NCBI GenBank assembly: GCA_021791145.1
Contig: JAJYXE010000024.1
Coordinates: forward strand, 37,063-101,062
Direction: 5' to 3'
Source of the DNA: Actinomycetes bacterium
Lineage (GTDB): Bacteria > Actinomycetota > Acidimicrobiia > Acidimicrobiales > RAAP-2
Length of the DNA: 64,000 nucleotides
The notes beneath the pieces are model-generated. The model saw only the letters and a list, made by a program, of their open reading frames with translations, searched no databases and was not told where the DNA came from. Made by a program: the position numbers and the translations under genes. Below, in pieces: positions 35,428-44,855 of this stretch. Each line of letters begins with the position of its first letter. The first letter of the stretch is position 1.

Positions 35428-37158
35428 TCAGGGCGCGCTGGTCGCAGGCCGGCGCGCGGCCTCCAGCTGGGCGAGCTCCTCTTCCACCTTCCAGTCGTGC
35501 TCGAGCTCGTCGCGCTTGGCCGCCCGCGGGGACCAACGTCCCACCATGAAGAGGACGAGGGGGATGAAGGCCAGCTCGGCGGCGACGCAGACCCACCACC
35601 AGTGCTGCCACTGGGAAGCCGCCGAGGCGCTCGCCGCGGCCACCTGGCGGAGCTGCGACGCGTGGGCCGTGAAGAAGGCCGCTTCGCGTGGGATGCGGGG
35701 ATCGTGGGCGACGGCGAGAAGGCTCTTCAGGCCGACCTCCTTGATCGCCTTCGCGAGCAGCGGACCGGGGATCTTCGACTGGGGGTACTTGGAGAGCTGG
35801 GCGAAGAGCGCGGGATGCGCGAGCACGACCTTCACGGTCGGGTCCGCCCTCTCGATCGCGAGCGCCTTTCGGCCGAGTGTCCCGTACTGCACCAGGGCAT
35901 TGGTCGACGAGACGACGTAGGGCAGGATGAACACGGAGACCGCGACCGTGGCCCGGATGATCCACCCCCAGACGGCGAGGCCGTGCGCGGTCAGCGCGGG
36001 GTTCCGCCGTTCGACGGTCTCGGTGAAGCTGGCCATCCACGGCGCGTAGGCGATCGCGAGGAACACCGCTAGCACCGACACGATCCAGACGAGGGTGTAG
36101 TAGCCCGTGTGCGGCGCGGTGGCCTCGGAGAGGTACACGATCGTCATGGCCGCAGCGCCCACCGCACCCACGATCATGAAGGGCTTGCGCACCCGGAGCC
36201 TGTCGGAGACGACGCCCACCACCACGAGCGCGACCGCGTCGGCCGCCCACCACCAGTTGCCGAGGGCGTTCGCCTGGGACGGCGAGAAGCTGAAGATCGT
36301 CTCGAAGTAGATCGGGTTGAAGCCGACGGCCGTGTAGTAGATGATCAGGAGCAGGCTGATCGCCACGGCGGACAGCACGACGTCCGCGCGCACCACCTGG
36401 CGCCAGGGCTTGCGGAGGCTCGCCTCGACGTCGATGCCCTTCGCCCGCGCCTCGACGAGCACCCGGTCGCGAAGGCTGACCATCAGCTGGTCCCGAAGCT
36501 TCGGGGACAGCTCGCGCAGGCCGAAGAGCGCGACGAGGAAGACCGCCAAGCCCGCGATGCCGCAGATGACGAACTGGTCCTGCCACGCGACGAGGTGGCT
36601 CAACGTGTGGCTGGCGACCTCCGCGACGACCAGGCTCCCCACGACCGGCCCGAGCGTCCAGAACCCCATCGCCGAGGCACGGCCGAGCTGGGGGGAGAAG
36701 TCCCGCACGAGCGCGGGAGTCGCGACCAGGATGATGCCCTCGACGAACCCCACGGCACCGAGCGCGACGCCGAAGGCCCACTCGTTGGGGGCGTTGGGGA
36801 TCGCGAACAGCGTGAGGAGCGCGGTGACGCCGAGTCCGTAGGCGACCAGGTTCGCCCTGCCCCACCGGTCCGCGAGCCCGGCGAGCACGGAGGTGAAGGC
36901 GCCGATCGCGTTCAGCACCACGGTCACGTCCACGTAGAAGCGGAAGGACATGTGGTAGTGCTCGAGGATCTGGGGCGCGACGGCCCCGGGGACGTAGAGC
37001 TGGTAGTAGAGGACGATCGCGGCGAGCACCACGATCCCGAGGTACAAGACGCGCGGCGCCGTGTCGGGATAGCGGTCGATCTGGCGGTACCACAGCGCTC
37101 GCGCGAGCGCGTTTCTGCGTGCCGGTGGCGGTGCGCCCTCAACCATCGTCGTGCCCAT
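35428..37158 (-). CDS. Major facilitator superfamily transporter
   Basis: 576 residues, twelve likely transmembrane helices. The MFS loop 2-3 motif is in LAGLADRWGRANLVAYG, repeated in degenerate form as GVVSDRLRVRKPFM. A long hydrophilic loop of about 85 residues (about 440-525, with HPALFAQLSKYPQSKIPG) sits before the final helix. C-terminal tail is acidic and probably cytoplasmic. The substrate is unknown; its position next to the CoA-transferase (convergent, 47 bases apart) may hint at an organic acid. Confidence 0.85.
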   Translation of the reverse strand: MGTTMVEGAPPPARRNALARALWYRQIDRYPDTAPRVLYLGIVVLAAIVLYYQLYVPGAVAPQILEHYHMSFRFYVDVTVVLNAIGAFTSVLAGLADRWGRANLVAYGLGVTALLTLFAIPNAPNEWAFGVALGAVGFVEGIILVATPALVRDFSPQLGRASAMGFWTLGPVVGSLVVAEVASHTLSHLVAWQDQFVICGIAGLAVFLVALFGLRELSPKLRDQLMVSLRDRVLVEARAKGIDVEASLRKPWRQVVRADVVLSAVAISLLLIIYYTAVGFNPIYFETIFSFSPSQANALGNWWWAADAVALVVVGVVSDRLRVRKPFMIVGAVGAAAMTIVYLSEATAPHTGYYTLVWIVSVLAVFLAIAYAPWMASFTETVERRNPALTAHGLAVWGWIIRATVAVSVFILPYVVSSTNALVQYGTLGRKALAIERADPTVKVVLAHPALFAQLSKYPQSKIPGPLLAKAIKEVGLKSLLAVAHDPRIPREAAFFTAHASQLRQVAAASASAASQWQHWWWVCVAAELAFIPLVLFMVGRWSPRAAKRDELEHDWKVEEELAQLEAARRPATSAP

Positions 37159-37473
37159 CGAGACGCGCCCCCCTCTGCGTGAGCTCCATCGACCGCTCGC
37201 CCATCAACGCTAGCCCGCACCAGGGCCTGCACCGCAGCCAACCGGCGCCTTCTTTCTGTCCATGAGGCGGTGCCGGTGCTCGCGGCGCGGCGGTGCCGGT
37301 GCTCGCGGCGCGGCGGTGCCGGTGCTCGCGGACCCCCTCGATCGCAGCATCTACGATCCTCGAGATGTGCGTGCAGGCTGCCGAGTGGACGCTCGAAGGG
37401 GAGCCGTCCGCGCGCGGGACGGCCAAGCACCGGTGTGTCGGCTCGGCCTCCCTCTGGACGAGGGCCGGATGAG
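37159..37473. other. Intergenic region between the MFS and DUF3054 genes
   Basis: No convincing gene. It contains the divergent promoters for the MFS gene (minus) and the DUF3054 gene (plus) and a 23-bp tandem repeat at 37267-37331. The short open frames here are made of the repeat and have no recognisable product. Confidence 0.6.
37267..37331 (+). repeat. 23-bp tandem repeat, almost three copies
   Basis: The unit GCGGTGCCGGTGCTCGCGG plus GCGCG starts at 37267, 37290 and 37313; the third copy stops after 19 bases. Copies are identical where they overlap. It is intergenic, about 200 bases before the DUF3054 start. Confidence 0.9.
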
Positions 37474-37863
37474 ATGAGCCGCTGGCGCGCCGCCGCTCTG
37501 GTCGACGTGGTCGCCGTCGTCCTCTTCGTGGTGATCGGGCGTGCCTCGCACGACCACGCGGAGACGGCGGGAGGCATCGCGACCACCGCATGGCCCTTCG
37601 CTGCGGGGCTGGGGCTCGGATGGGGGCTGCTCGCCTTGGCCGGGAGGCTGCGCGGCCGGGCCGTCACGCCCTCGTCGCTCCCTGCTGGTGCAGTGGTCTG
37701 CGCCACGACGGTCGCGGTCGGGATGTCGCTCCGGATCGCCGCGGGTCAGGGCAGCGCGCCCGCCTTCGTGGGCGTGGCCACCGGCTTCCTCGGTGCGGTG
37801 ATGCTCGCCGGCCGGCTGGCGCTTGGCGCCGCGGGCCGGCGCTTCGCCCGCCACGGCTCCTGA
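37474..37863 (+). CDS. DUF3054 family small membrane protein
   Basis: 129 residues from ATG 37474, about four transmembrane helices. ALVDVVAVVLFVVIGRASHDHAE at the start and the central TAWPFAAGLGLGW match DUF3054, a family common in actinobacteria and haloarchaea with unknown function. Downstream of the stop, the 18-base unit GCGGCGGCTCCTCAGG-type sequence occurs twice before the convergent DUF3817 gene. Confidence 0.8.
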   Translation: MSRWRAAALVDVVAVVLFVVIGRASHDHAETAGGIATTAWPFAAGLGLGWGLLALAGRLRGRAVTPSSLPAGAVVCATTVAVGMSLRIAAGQGSAPAFVGVATGFLGAVMLAGRLALGAAGRRFARHGS

Positions 37864-37915
37864 GGCCGCGGCGGCTCCTCAGGTCGCGGCGGCTCCTCAC
37901 CCCGAGGCGCCTCGC

Positions 37916-39037
37916 TCAGGTGGGCAGGGCCGACGCTGGTGTCCGGGACGCCTCTCTTGGCGCGCGCTCATCCGTCGCGTCGTCCGCGCTGGGCCGGGCG
38001 CGCAGCACGATGGGCACGAGGTAGGCGCTGCCTGCGAGCACCGACGCCACGAACATGAGGGCGATGCCCAAGAACCGGACCGCGGAGTGCGGCTCGGTCA
38101 TAAGCCCGCCGAACCCTGCGAGCGCCGTGCAGACCGCACCGGTCCATCCCGAGATCCGCGCGATCCGACCGAGCCTGCGCACCCGCACCAAGAAGGCGAA
38201 TGCGCCCAGCCCGATGAACAGACCCAGGGTTGCGTGGATGCCGTAGACCGCCGCGCCGCGCTGGGGCACCCACTCGCTCGGCCGCCCGAAGGGCACGAGC
38301 ACGAGGGCGAGGATCCCCACGAGGAGCTCCACACCCACCGCACCGGCGAGCATCGCAGCCCACATCCCGGTCTCGGGCTCGACATCGACGGGCTTGAGCG
38401 ACGGCAACGGCTCGGGGAGCTTCTCACCGTGGCGGTGCGATCGCCATCGCCTGGCGCGGTACGCCTCGGGGTCCTCGTGGACGAGGTGCCACCAGCCGAA
38501 GACCGCGAGCGCCGCAAAGATCGGCCACTCCACCGAATAGACCCAGCTCAGCTCATTGCCCGCCAGCGCTCTCGTCGCCTGCCACCAACCGGCCAGCGCA
38601 CACGCGGGGGCTGCGACGAGCACCTCCACGTGGAGCAGCAACGCCCGCGGTGAGAGCCAGCGCTGCCGCAGCGCCGCGACGCGCGCCGACCTGTCGCGCC
38701 CGACCGCGGCGGCATGTCCTGGCCGGCTCCCGGCGGGCTCGGTCGACTCGAAGCGCCGCGTCATCTTCCGTTCCGCCACAAAGGCGCAGAAGGGGACCGT
38801 GCCCGCGAGCAGCACGAGGAGCATCTGGAACTTCGGGACGCGGAGCTTGCGCGTGAGCTGGAACGCGGTCACCAGGTAGACGATGTACAAGAAGCCGTGC
38901 AAGGTCCCGACGACGTTCACGACCTGCGGCCGGCCCGCCGCGAGCTGCAGCGGGATGCCGGCGAAGACGAGCACGATGAGGAGCGTCGCCGTCGTGAACG
39001 CCATGATCCTGTAGCGGACGAGGACCCCCCTGTGCAT
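37916..39037 (-). CDS. DUF3817 domain fused to a second membrane domain
   Basis: 373 residues. The first ~100 residues (VRYRIMAFTTATLLIVLVFAGIPLQ, GTLHGFLYIVYLVTAFQLTRKLR) are a DUF3817 domain, which usually stands alone at about 100 residues. A hydrophilic linker (RRFESTEPAGSRPGHAAAVG) is followed by about six more helices that I do not recognise (SWVYSVEWPIFAALAVFGWWHLVHEDPEAYRARR). Either this is a true fusion or the second part is an uncharacterised domain; no stop or frameshift separates them. Inner-membrane, function unknown. Confidence 0.75.
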   Translation of the reverse strand: MHRGVLVRYRIMAFTTATLLIVLVFAGIPLQLAAGRPQVVNVVGTLHGFLYIVYLVTAFQLTRKLRVPKFQMLLVLLAGTVPFCAFVAERKMTRRFESTEPAGSRPGHAAAVGRDRSARVAALRQRWLSPRALLLHVEVLVAAPACALAGWWQATRALAGNELSWVYSVEWPIFAALAVFGWWHLVHEDPEAYRARRWRSHRHGEKLPEPLPSLKPVDVEPETGMWAAMLAGAVGVELLVGILALVLVPFGRPSEWVPQRGAAVYGIHATLGLFIGLGAFAFLVRVRRLGRIARISGWTGAVCTALAGFGGLMTEPHSAVRFLGIALMFVASVLAGSAYLVPIVLRARPSADDATDERAPREASRTPASALPT

Positions 39038-39122
39038 CGGCAGTCAAACTACGCCGCGCGCGCCGGCCCCCGGAGGTCGGCGCGCGACGCCTGGCGCCTG
39101 GGTCCGCCCGGAGAGCCCACGG

Positions 39123-39926
39123 TCACCCTTCTTCGATCGTGCGGATCCGTTCGGCCAGGAAGCGCTCGGGGTCCTGCGCCCGCTCGACGAGCAGCTCGTG
39201 CAGCTCGGGGTGCGTCAAGACCAGGAAGCGGTTGGCCTTGATGGCGTCGACCACCATCTCCCCGACAGCCATCGGGTCGGCAGGCGTCATGCCCTTCACC
39301 GGTGGCCGCATGCGCACCGGGGGCCCCGAGAACGTGACCTGTTGGCGCAAGTTCGTCGCGACGGGACCTGGGCACAGGCAGGTCACCCCGACGTGGCGCG
39401 GATGGAGGTACAGCGCCAGCGCCTCGCTGAGGGCGATCACCGCCGCCTTGCTCACCGAGTAGGGCATGCGCTCGTACTCGTACTGGAAGAGACCGGCCGC
39501 CGACGCGGTGTTCACGACGTGGCCGCTCTCCTGCTCGAGGAGCAGTGGCAGGAACGTCGCGTTGCTCCGCACGACCGACAGGAGGTTCGTGCTCATGATG
39601 CGCTCCCACTCCTGGAGCGGGATCTCCTCGGGAACGCCGGCAGCCACGACCCCGACGTTGTTCATGACGATGTCGATCCGTCCCAGCCGGCGCAGGATCA
39701 CGTCACGAGCGGTCTCGAAGGCCGCCTGGTCGTTGACGTCGAGCGCCATGCCGAAGCACTCGGTGCCTCGCCAGGACGCCTCGTCCGCCACCGCCATGGC
39801 GCGGTCGCGGTCGACGTCTGCAACCGCAACGTGCGCGCCGGCGGCCGCGAGCGCGACGGCGGCACCCCGCCCGATCCCGCTCCCCCCGCCGGTGATCAGG
39901 GCGACCTTGCCCGAGAGGTCCTCCAT
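39123..39926 (-). CDS. Short-chain dehydrogenase/reductase
   Basis: 267 residues. The cofactor loop is TGGGSGIGRG, with VADVDR suggesting NAD preference, then NNVGVV. The catalytic Ser lies in NTASAAG and Tyr-Lys in MPYSVSKAAV, and PGPVATNL follows. The start at ATG 39926 (MEDLSGKVALITGG) is conventional; an upstream ATG (39989) adds 21 unrelated residues. Substrate unknown. It follows a methyltransferase gene by 59 bases on the same strand. Confidence 0.92.
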   Translation of the reverse strand: MEDLSGKVALITGGGSGIGRGAAVALAAAGAHVAVADVDRDRAMAVADEASWRGTECFGMALDVNDQAAFETARDVILRRLGRIDIVMNNVGVVAAGVPEEIPLQEWERIMSTNLLSVVRSNATFLPLLLEQESGHVVNTASAAGLFQYEYERMPYSVSKAAVIALSEALALYLHPRHVGVTCLCPGPVATNLRQQVTFSGPPVRMRPPVKGMTPADPMAVGEMVVDAIKANRFLVLTHPELHELLVERAQDPERFLAERIRTIEEG

Positions 39927-39985
39927 CAGCTCGTGCCCCCGGGGTGTGACAAGGTCGTCATGGACGCATCCTTGCAGGTCTCGAC

Positions 39986-40738
39986 TCACCCCTTGCGCGC
40001 CGGCTCACGCTTGCGGGCGAGCACCTCGAGGTTCCAGGTGAGGACCTCGCGCAGGACCGGGACCCGCACGATCGCGCCGGCGCGCTCGGGGAGGTAGCGC
40101 GGGCGCGCCTCGACCAGGTCGAGCAGCGGGTGCTCCTCGAGGCGGCGGAGGGTGGAGCCCACGTGCAGCGGGAACAGCGACTCCCCGAACAGGTTCTTCG
40201 GCCCGTGGCCCGCACGCCGCGCGTAGCGGCGGCACGCCCGCTCTCCCCCGAGGTAGTGCCAGGGAGACGTCTCGTGGCCTCCCCACGGCCCGTACCAGGT
40301 GGTGAAGGACAGCCAGAGATGCCCGCCCGGCCGCAGCACGCGCGCCATCTCGTCGACCACCGCGAAGGGCTCGGGCACGTGCTCGAGCACGTTGGAGGAC
40401 ACGACGAGGTCGACGGCGCCCGAGGGCACGGGAAGGGCGCGGGCGTCCGCCACCACCGACGCGGCCGCCGGCGGCCCCCGCCAGGACAGCTCGCCGAGGT
40501 CCGCGTCGATCAGCACGCAGCGGGCGCCGGCAGCGCGGAGGGCCCGCGTGAGGTAGCCGGCCCCGCCCCCGACGTCGAGGACGAGCGCGCCCGAGAGACG
40601 GACGACGCGGGCCAGCTGCACGACGGCGTCGGCGGACAACAGGTCGTAGAAGGCGTCGGGGTCGCGCTGCTCCAGGCGAAAGCCGCGAAGGAGCCGCAGC
40701 GACCGCCTGACGGTGCGCGTCGAGCCGCCGTCGCTCAT
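39986..40738 (-). CDS. SAM-dependent class I methyltransferase
   Basis: 250 residues. Motif I VLDVGGGAGYLTRALRAAG binds SAM, with acidic residue in LIDADL; the Methyltransf_11 core follows with VVADARALPVPSGAVDLVVSSNVLEHVPEP and MARVLRPGGHLWLSF. WYGPWGGHETSPWHYLGG in the C-terminal half suggests a small-molecule or lipid/sugar acceptor but does not identify it. The ATG overlaps the S9 peptidase stop (ATGA), so the two are coupled. Confidence 0.88.
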   Translation of the reverse strand: MSDGGSTRTVRRSLRLLRGFRLEQRDPDAFYDLLSADAVVQLARVVRLSGALVLDVGGGAGYLTRALRAAGARCVLIDADLGELSWRGPPAAASVVADARALPVPSGAVDLVVSSNVLEHVPEPFAVVDEMARVLRPGGHLWLSFTTWYGPWGGHETSPWHYLGGERACRRYARRAGHGPKNLFGESLFPLHVGSTLRRLEEHPLLDLVEARPRYLPERAGAIVRVPVLREVLTWNLEVLARKREPARKG

Positions 40739-42576
40739 GCGGGGCGCCGACCGAGCACGCTGTCGAGGAACGCCAGCGCCCTCGTGTAGGCGTCGAGCCG
40801 GTTGGCAAGCCGGGCGAGGCCGTGGCCCTCGTCCTCGTACACGGTCAGCTCGCAGCGGACCCCGCGCTCGCTGAGGCGCGCGACGAGCTGCTCGGCTTCG
40901 CCCACAGGGACACGCGGATCGTTGCGCCCATGAACGACGAACAGCGGCGCGCCGATCCGGTCGGCGCTCCGCAGCGGAGACGCTCGCTCGAGGAACGGGC
41001 GGTCGACGGTGAGCGAGCCGTACTCGCGCTCTCGATGCGCCCGCCGGTAGTCAGCGGTGTGCTCGAGGAAGGTGACGAGGTCCGAGATCCCGACGATGTC
41101 GACCCCGGCGGCCCACAGCTCCGGTTGGAAGGCCAGACCGGCCAGCACCATGTAGCCGCCGTAGGACCCGCCCCACAGCGCCGCACGCCGCGGGTCGAAC
41201 CCCGCCGTCGCCAGCCAGTCGTGGACGGATGCGAGGTCGCGGACCGAGTCGAGGCGGCGTGTCCGGTCGTCGAGTGACGCGTAGCGCTTGCCGTAGCCGG
41301 TCGATCCCCGCACGTTGGGGATGACCACGCCGTAGCCCGACCGGGCGAGCGCCTGGGCCACCGGGTTGAAGATTTGGGTGGCTTGCGCCTCGGGCCCGCC
41401 GTGGACGATCACCACCACCGGCAGCGGCGCCGGCTGCGTGAGCGACGGAGGTCGCAGGACGAAGAGCGGGATTGACTCGCCATCGAAGGCGGCCACCTCG
41501 GTCGTCTCGATCGGTGACAGGTCCAAGGGCGTTACCAAGGCGGGGCTCCGGGTGAGCTGCCGGGGAGCGCCTTCCACCCGGCCCACCCACACGTCGGCGG
41601 CACGCCTGGGGGTCGTGAGCGAGTGGAACACCCGCGTACCGGCGAGGTCCAGCTTCGGCGGCGCGGCCGCGTAGGGGTCCACCACCCCGGGCTCTGCGAG
41701 GGGGACCTCACCGACCTCGCGCAGGCTCCGTGCGTCGAAGAGGCGCAATGCGCTGGCCCCGTTGCGGTTCTCGACGACGAGCAGGACATCGCCGTCCGTG
41801 CTCGTGATCGGCAGAGCGTCCCACTGGCCGTCGACACCCGGCACCGTGGACGTGTCGCCTGACGCGAGGTCGCAGAGGACCACGGCCGCGCGATCCCGGC
41901 CGACGTTGGACGAGACGAAGCAGGTGTCGGGGCCCGTCCAGGCCGGACAGCGAACCTGGGCGGCCTCGTCGGGGTGGGCCAGGACCACCTGGGACTCCCC
42001 GCTCTGGGTGTCGACCAAGAGGAGATCGGTGTCGAGAGGGCGGTCCCCCGGGCGCTCGACCGCCACGTACCTCCCGTCGGGCGAGAAGCCCGACGATGGC
42101 ATGCACCAGCCGCCTCCCGTGTAGAGCGCGCGGTGGGATCTCGACTCGAGGTCGCAGACCCAGACGTCGAAGTCGACCCCGTTGCGGCGGTTCGAGACGT
42201 ACGCCACGACCGTGCCGGCAGGCGAGACCCCAGCGAGGTGGTGGCCGAACTCCGGGGCTGCGGTGAGCGCCTCCATGTCCGAGCGCGTCCGAGCCGGCGC
42301 CGGCCGGTCCAGGTCGAGGAGGTACAACTGGTGGCGCTCGTCGCCTGTCGCGTCGACCTCCAAGACGGCACGCCGGCTCCCCGGCACGTAGAGCGCGGCT
42401 GCGACGGGATCGGGCAACGCGCTCTTCTCCACGAGCTCTCCCGCGACGAGCTCGTAGAGCTGCATCGTGCCCGTGAGGTCGCTTCGGACGAGGACCCGTT
42501 CTCCGGACGCGACGAGCTCCACGTCCGCGAGGCAGGTGGCACGCGCCTCGAGGAGCGCACGCATGACTGTGGACAT
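40735..42576 (-). CDS. S9-family prolyl oligopeptidase-like serine peptidase
   Basis: 613 residues from ATG 42576 (an ATG three codons earlier is also possible). An N-terminal beta-propeller of WD/TolB-like blades (SPDGRYVAVERPGDRP) is followed by a C-terminal alpha/beta hydrolase. The nucleophile is in WGGSYGGYMVLAG, the Asp in VHGRNDPRVP, and the His in EDEGHGLARL. PNVRGSTGYG and HGGPEAQ are typical S9 oxyanion-region motifs. It cleaves short peptides, probably in the cytoplasm as no signal peptide is seen. The longer open frame upstream overlaps the next methyltransferase and is not used. Confidence 0.92.
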   Translation of the reverse strand: MSTVMRALLEARATCLADVELVASGERVLVRSDLTGTMQLYELVAGELVEKSALPDPVAAALYVPGSRRAVLEVDATGDERHQLYLLDLDRPAPARTRSDMEALTAAPEFGHHLAGVSPAGTVVAYVSNRRNGVDFDVWVCDLESRSHRALYTGGGWCMPSSGFSPDGRYVAVERPGDRPLDTDLLLVDTQSGESQVVLAHPDEAAQVRCPAWTGPDTCFVSSNVGRDRAAVVLCDLASGDTSTVPGVDGQWDALPITSTDGDVLLVVENRNGASALRLFDARSLREVGEVPLAEPGVVDPYAAAPPKLDLAGTRVFHSLTTPRRAADVWVGRVEGAPRQLTRSPALVTPLDLSPIETTEVAAFDGESIPLFVLRPPSLTQPAPLPVVVIVHGGPEAQATQIFNPVAQALARSGYGVVIPNVRGSTGYGKRYASLDDRTRRLDSVRDLASVHDWLATAGFDPRRAALWGGSYGGYMVLAGLAFQPELWAAGVDIVGISDLVTFLEHTADYRRAHREREYGSLTVDRPFLERASPLRSADRIGAPLFVVHGRNDPRVPVGEAEQLVARLSERGVRCELTVYEDEGHGLARLANRLDAYTRALAFLDSVLGRRPA

Positions 42577-42661
42577 GGCCACCATTCTCCCCGGCACTGG
42601 CCCTCCAACAAGCCCTGCAACGAGCCTTACAACGAGTGGACGAGGCGGCGCGGTCGCAGGA

Positions 42662-43444
42662 TCACGTCGCGGCTTCCTTCTGCCAGACCGAGACGTGGGA
42701 GTCACAGTCGGCGGTGAACGGCGCACGCGTCCAGTCCGCCCACCGCTCACGCAGCGTCATGCCCGCGATCCGCGCCATGAGGTCGAGCTCAGCCGGCCAC
42801 GCGTAGCGGAACGGCATCGAGGTCACCTGCATCCGTCCGTTCGAGATCAGGTAATGGTGCGAGGTGAATTGCTGGGTGGCGACGTCGATCTCGTCGAACC
42901 CGAGATGCGCCGGGCTCACGTCGAACGGCCTTATCACCTCTCCAAGAGGCAGCCGCTGGAGCTGCGGCACCTCGACCTCGACGACGAAGCAGCCCCCCGG
43001 CTCGAGGTGCTCGGCGACATTGCAGAAGCAGGCGACCTGCGCGTCCTGCGTGGCCAGGTTCTCGATCGTGTTGTAGACGAGGTACGCGAGCGAGAACCTC
43101 TTCCCCACCTGCGCCGTGGCGAAGTCGCCGATCGTCACCTCGATCTCCCCTGCCCCGTCCTTCTCAAAAAGGCGGGCCACCATCTGCGGCGAGAGGTCGA
43201 TCCCGTGCACACGGATCCCTCGCCGGCTGAGCGGCAAGGCGAGCCGTCCGGTCCCGACGCCGAGCTCCAGGGCATCTCCGCCCCAGGCGAGCCCGGCAAG
43301 GAATTGCACCGCGGGATCGACGTGGTCGGCATCGAACATCTCGGCGGAGGTCTCGTCGTAGCGGGCGGCCACGGGCTCATCGAAGTAGTTGGGCCGCCCG
43401 GACGCCTCGTCTCCTCGCGCGGTGCTCGCGCCGAGAGTGCTCAT
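42662..43444 (-). CDS. SAM-dependent methyltransferase (paralogue of the one at 57.2 kb)
   Basis: 260 residues. Motif I is LELGVGTGRLALPLSRRG, followed by VHGIDLSPQMV. The stretch LAYLVYNTIENLATQDAQVACFCN and the C-terminus LMARIAGMTLRERWADWTRAPFTAD closely match the second methyltransferase in this window (YLVYNTIGNLLTQDDQVRCFEN; LMARIAGLRLRDRWGGWNQEPFTAA). Acceptor unknown. It is transcribed away from the HtrA gene and lies 85 bases upstream of the S9 peptidase on the same strand. Confidence 0.88.
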   Translation of the reverse strand: MSTLGASTARGDEASGRPNYFDEPVAARYDETSAEMFDADHVDPAVQFLAGLAWGGDALELGVGTGRLALPLSRRGIRVHGIDLSPQMVARLFEKDGAGEIEVTIGDFATAQVGKRFSLAYLVYNTIENLATQDAQVACFCNVAEHLEPGGCFVVEVEVPQLQRLPLGEVIRPFDVSPAHLGFDEIDVATQQFTSHHYLISNGRMQVTSMPFRYAWPAELDLMARIAGMTLRERWADWTRAPFTADCDSHVSVWQKEAAT

Positions 43445-43634
43445 AGCGAGATACTGGCACCGTCGCCCGAAGGGGGCCGGGCCGGGCAGCGTCGGGCTCG
43501 AGGCGTGGCGGCCGAGGGGGTTCGGCTCGAGGCGTGGCGGCCCCGGGACGTTCGACCCTTCCGGACAACCCGAGCACGCTCAAGACTCGTCGTGAGCGGC
43601 GGCCGGCAGGGCACGCCGCTGCCTCGGAGCCGAC

Positions 43635-44855
43635 ATGTCCACCCACCCGACCCAAGGGGATTCCATCCCGCCACCAGGGGACGTCAACACGCCATCAGAT
43701 GCCGTCCCCGCTCACGAGGGGCACACGCAGCAGCTGGGGCGAGTTCCAAGCGGCACACACCTGCGGACAGGACGGCCGCGCCACCGCCGGCTGTCGGGAC
43801 CGCTGGCCACGCTCGTCGTCGTGCTGGTCCTTCTCGCCTGCGGGATCGGTCTCGGCATCGGCTACGCGCTGCACGGCACGGCCAACGGGCCCTCGACGCA
43901 GCCGAGGGGCGCGACCTCCCCCCCGGGATCCTCTACCGTGTCCGCGATCGCCGCAGCGGTCGCGCCCGAGACCGTCGACATCACGGCGACACTCGGCTAC
44001 CAGACAATGGCAAGCGCCGGCACGGGCATGGTCGTGACTTCCTCGGGGAGGGTCATCACCAACAACCACGTGATCGCAGGCGCCACGGCGATCGAGGCCA
44101 CCGACCTCGGCAACAACAGGACCTACCGCGCCGTCGTCGTGGGCTACGACGCCACCCATGACGTGGCCGTCGTGCAGCTCGAGGGAGCATCCACACTGCC
44201 GACCGTGAGGTTCACAGGGTCCTCCCCGCGACTCGGCGACACGGTGGTGGCGATCGGCAACGCCGGGGGAAAGGGAACGCCCACTGCTGCAGCGGGAGTG
44301 GTGACCGGGCTCGACCAGACGATCACAGCGCGATCCGAGCTCTCGGGCACCACCGAGCACCTCACCGGGCTCATCGAGACCAACGCGGCGATCCAGGCCG
44401 GCCAATCAGGCGGCCCCCTCGTCAACGCAAAGGCCCGTGTCGTGGGCATGGTCACGGCCGGCTCGTCGGATTTCACGTTCAGCCAGAACGCCAGCCAGGG
44501 CTACGCCGTCCCCGCTCCGACGCTCCGCTCGATCGCCGGGGACATCGTCAGCGGCAAGGAGTCGGCGACGGTCCACGTCGGTCCCACCGCCTTCCTTGGC
44601 GTGATGGTGACGGCCACCCAAGAGCCGGGCGCGCTCGTGCTGCAGGTTCTCGCGACATCGCCGGCAGCCCGCGCGGGCATCGTCCCCGGCGACCTCATCG
44701 TCCGCATGGCGGGAAAGTCGGTCGGATCCCCCGACACCGTCTCGAGCGTCCTCGCCCGCCTCGACCCCGGCACCGCCCTTCCCGTCGAGGTGTTCGGTGC
44801 GAGCGGGCAGACCCGAACGGTCACCGTCACCCTGGTGGCTGGACCCCCCGCCTGA
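43635..44855 (+). CDS. HtrA/DegP-like membrane-anchored serine protease with PDZ domain
   Basis: 406 residues. A Pro-rich cytoplasmic tail is followed by one transmembrane helix (LATLVVVLVLLACGIGLGIGYAL) and a trypsin-like domain with His in ITNNHVIAG, Asp in THDVAVVQL and Ser in AGQSGGPLV. A C-terminal PDZ domain (GVMVTATQEPGALVLQ...AGIVPGDLIVRMAGKSV) completes it. It should act outside the membrane in protein quality control. GGAG sits 5 bases before ATG 43635. Confidence 0.93.
   Translation: MSTHPTQGDSIPPPGDVNTPSDAVPAHEGHTQQLGRVPSGTHLRTGRPRHRRLSGPLATLVVVLVLLACGIGLGIGYALHGTANGPSTQPRGATSPPGSSTVSAIAAAVAPETVDITATLGYQTMASAGTGMVVTSSGRVITNNHVIAGATAIEATDLGNNRTYRAVVVGYDATHDVAVVQLEGASTLPTVRFTGSSPRLGDTVVAIGNAGGKGTPTAAAGVVTGLDQTITARSELSGTTEHLTGLIETNAAIQAGQSGGPLVNAKARVVGMVTAGSSDFTFSQNASQGYAVPAPTLRSIAGDIVSGKESATVHVGPTAFLGVMVTATQEPGALVLQVLATSPAARAGIVPGDLIVRMAGKSVGSPDTVSSVLARLDPGTALPVEVFGASGQTRTVTVTLVAGPPA

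Noticed and set aside
43377..43655. Small minus-strand open frames between the methyltransferase and the HtrA gene
   Set aside because: They consist of Arg/Pro/Ala-rich text overlapping both genes, with repeats of GCGTGGCGGCC-like sequence and no recognisable domain.
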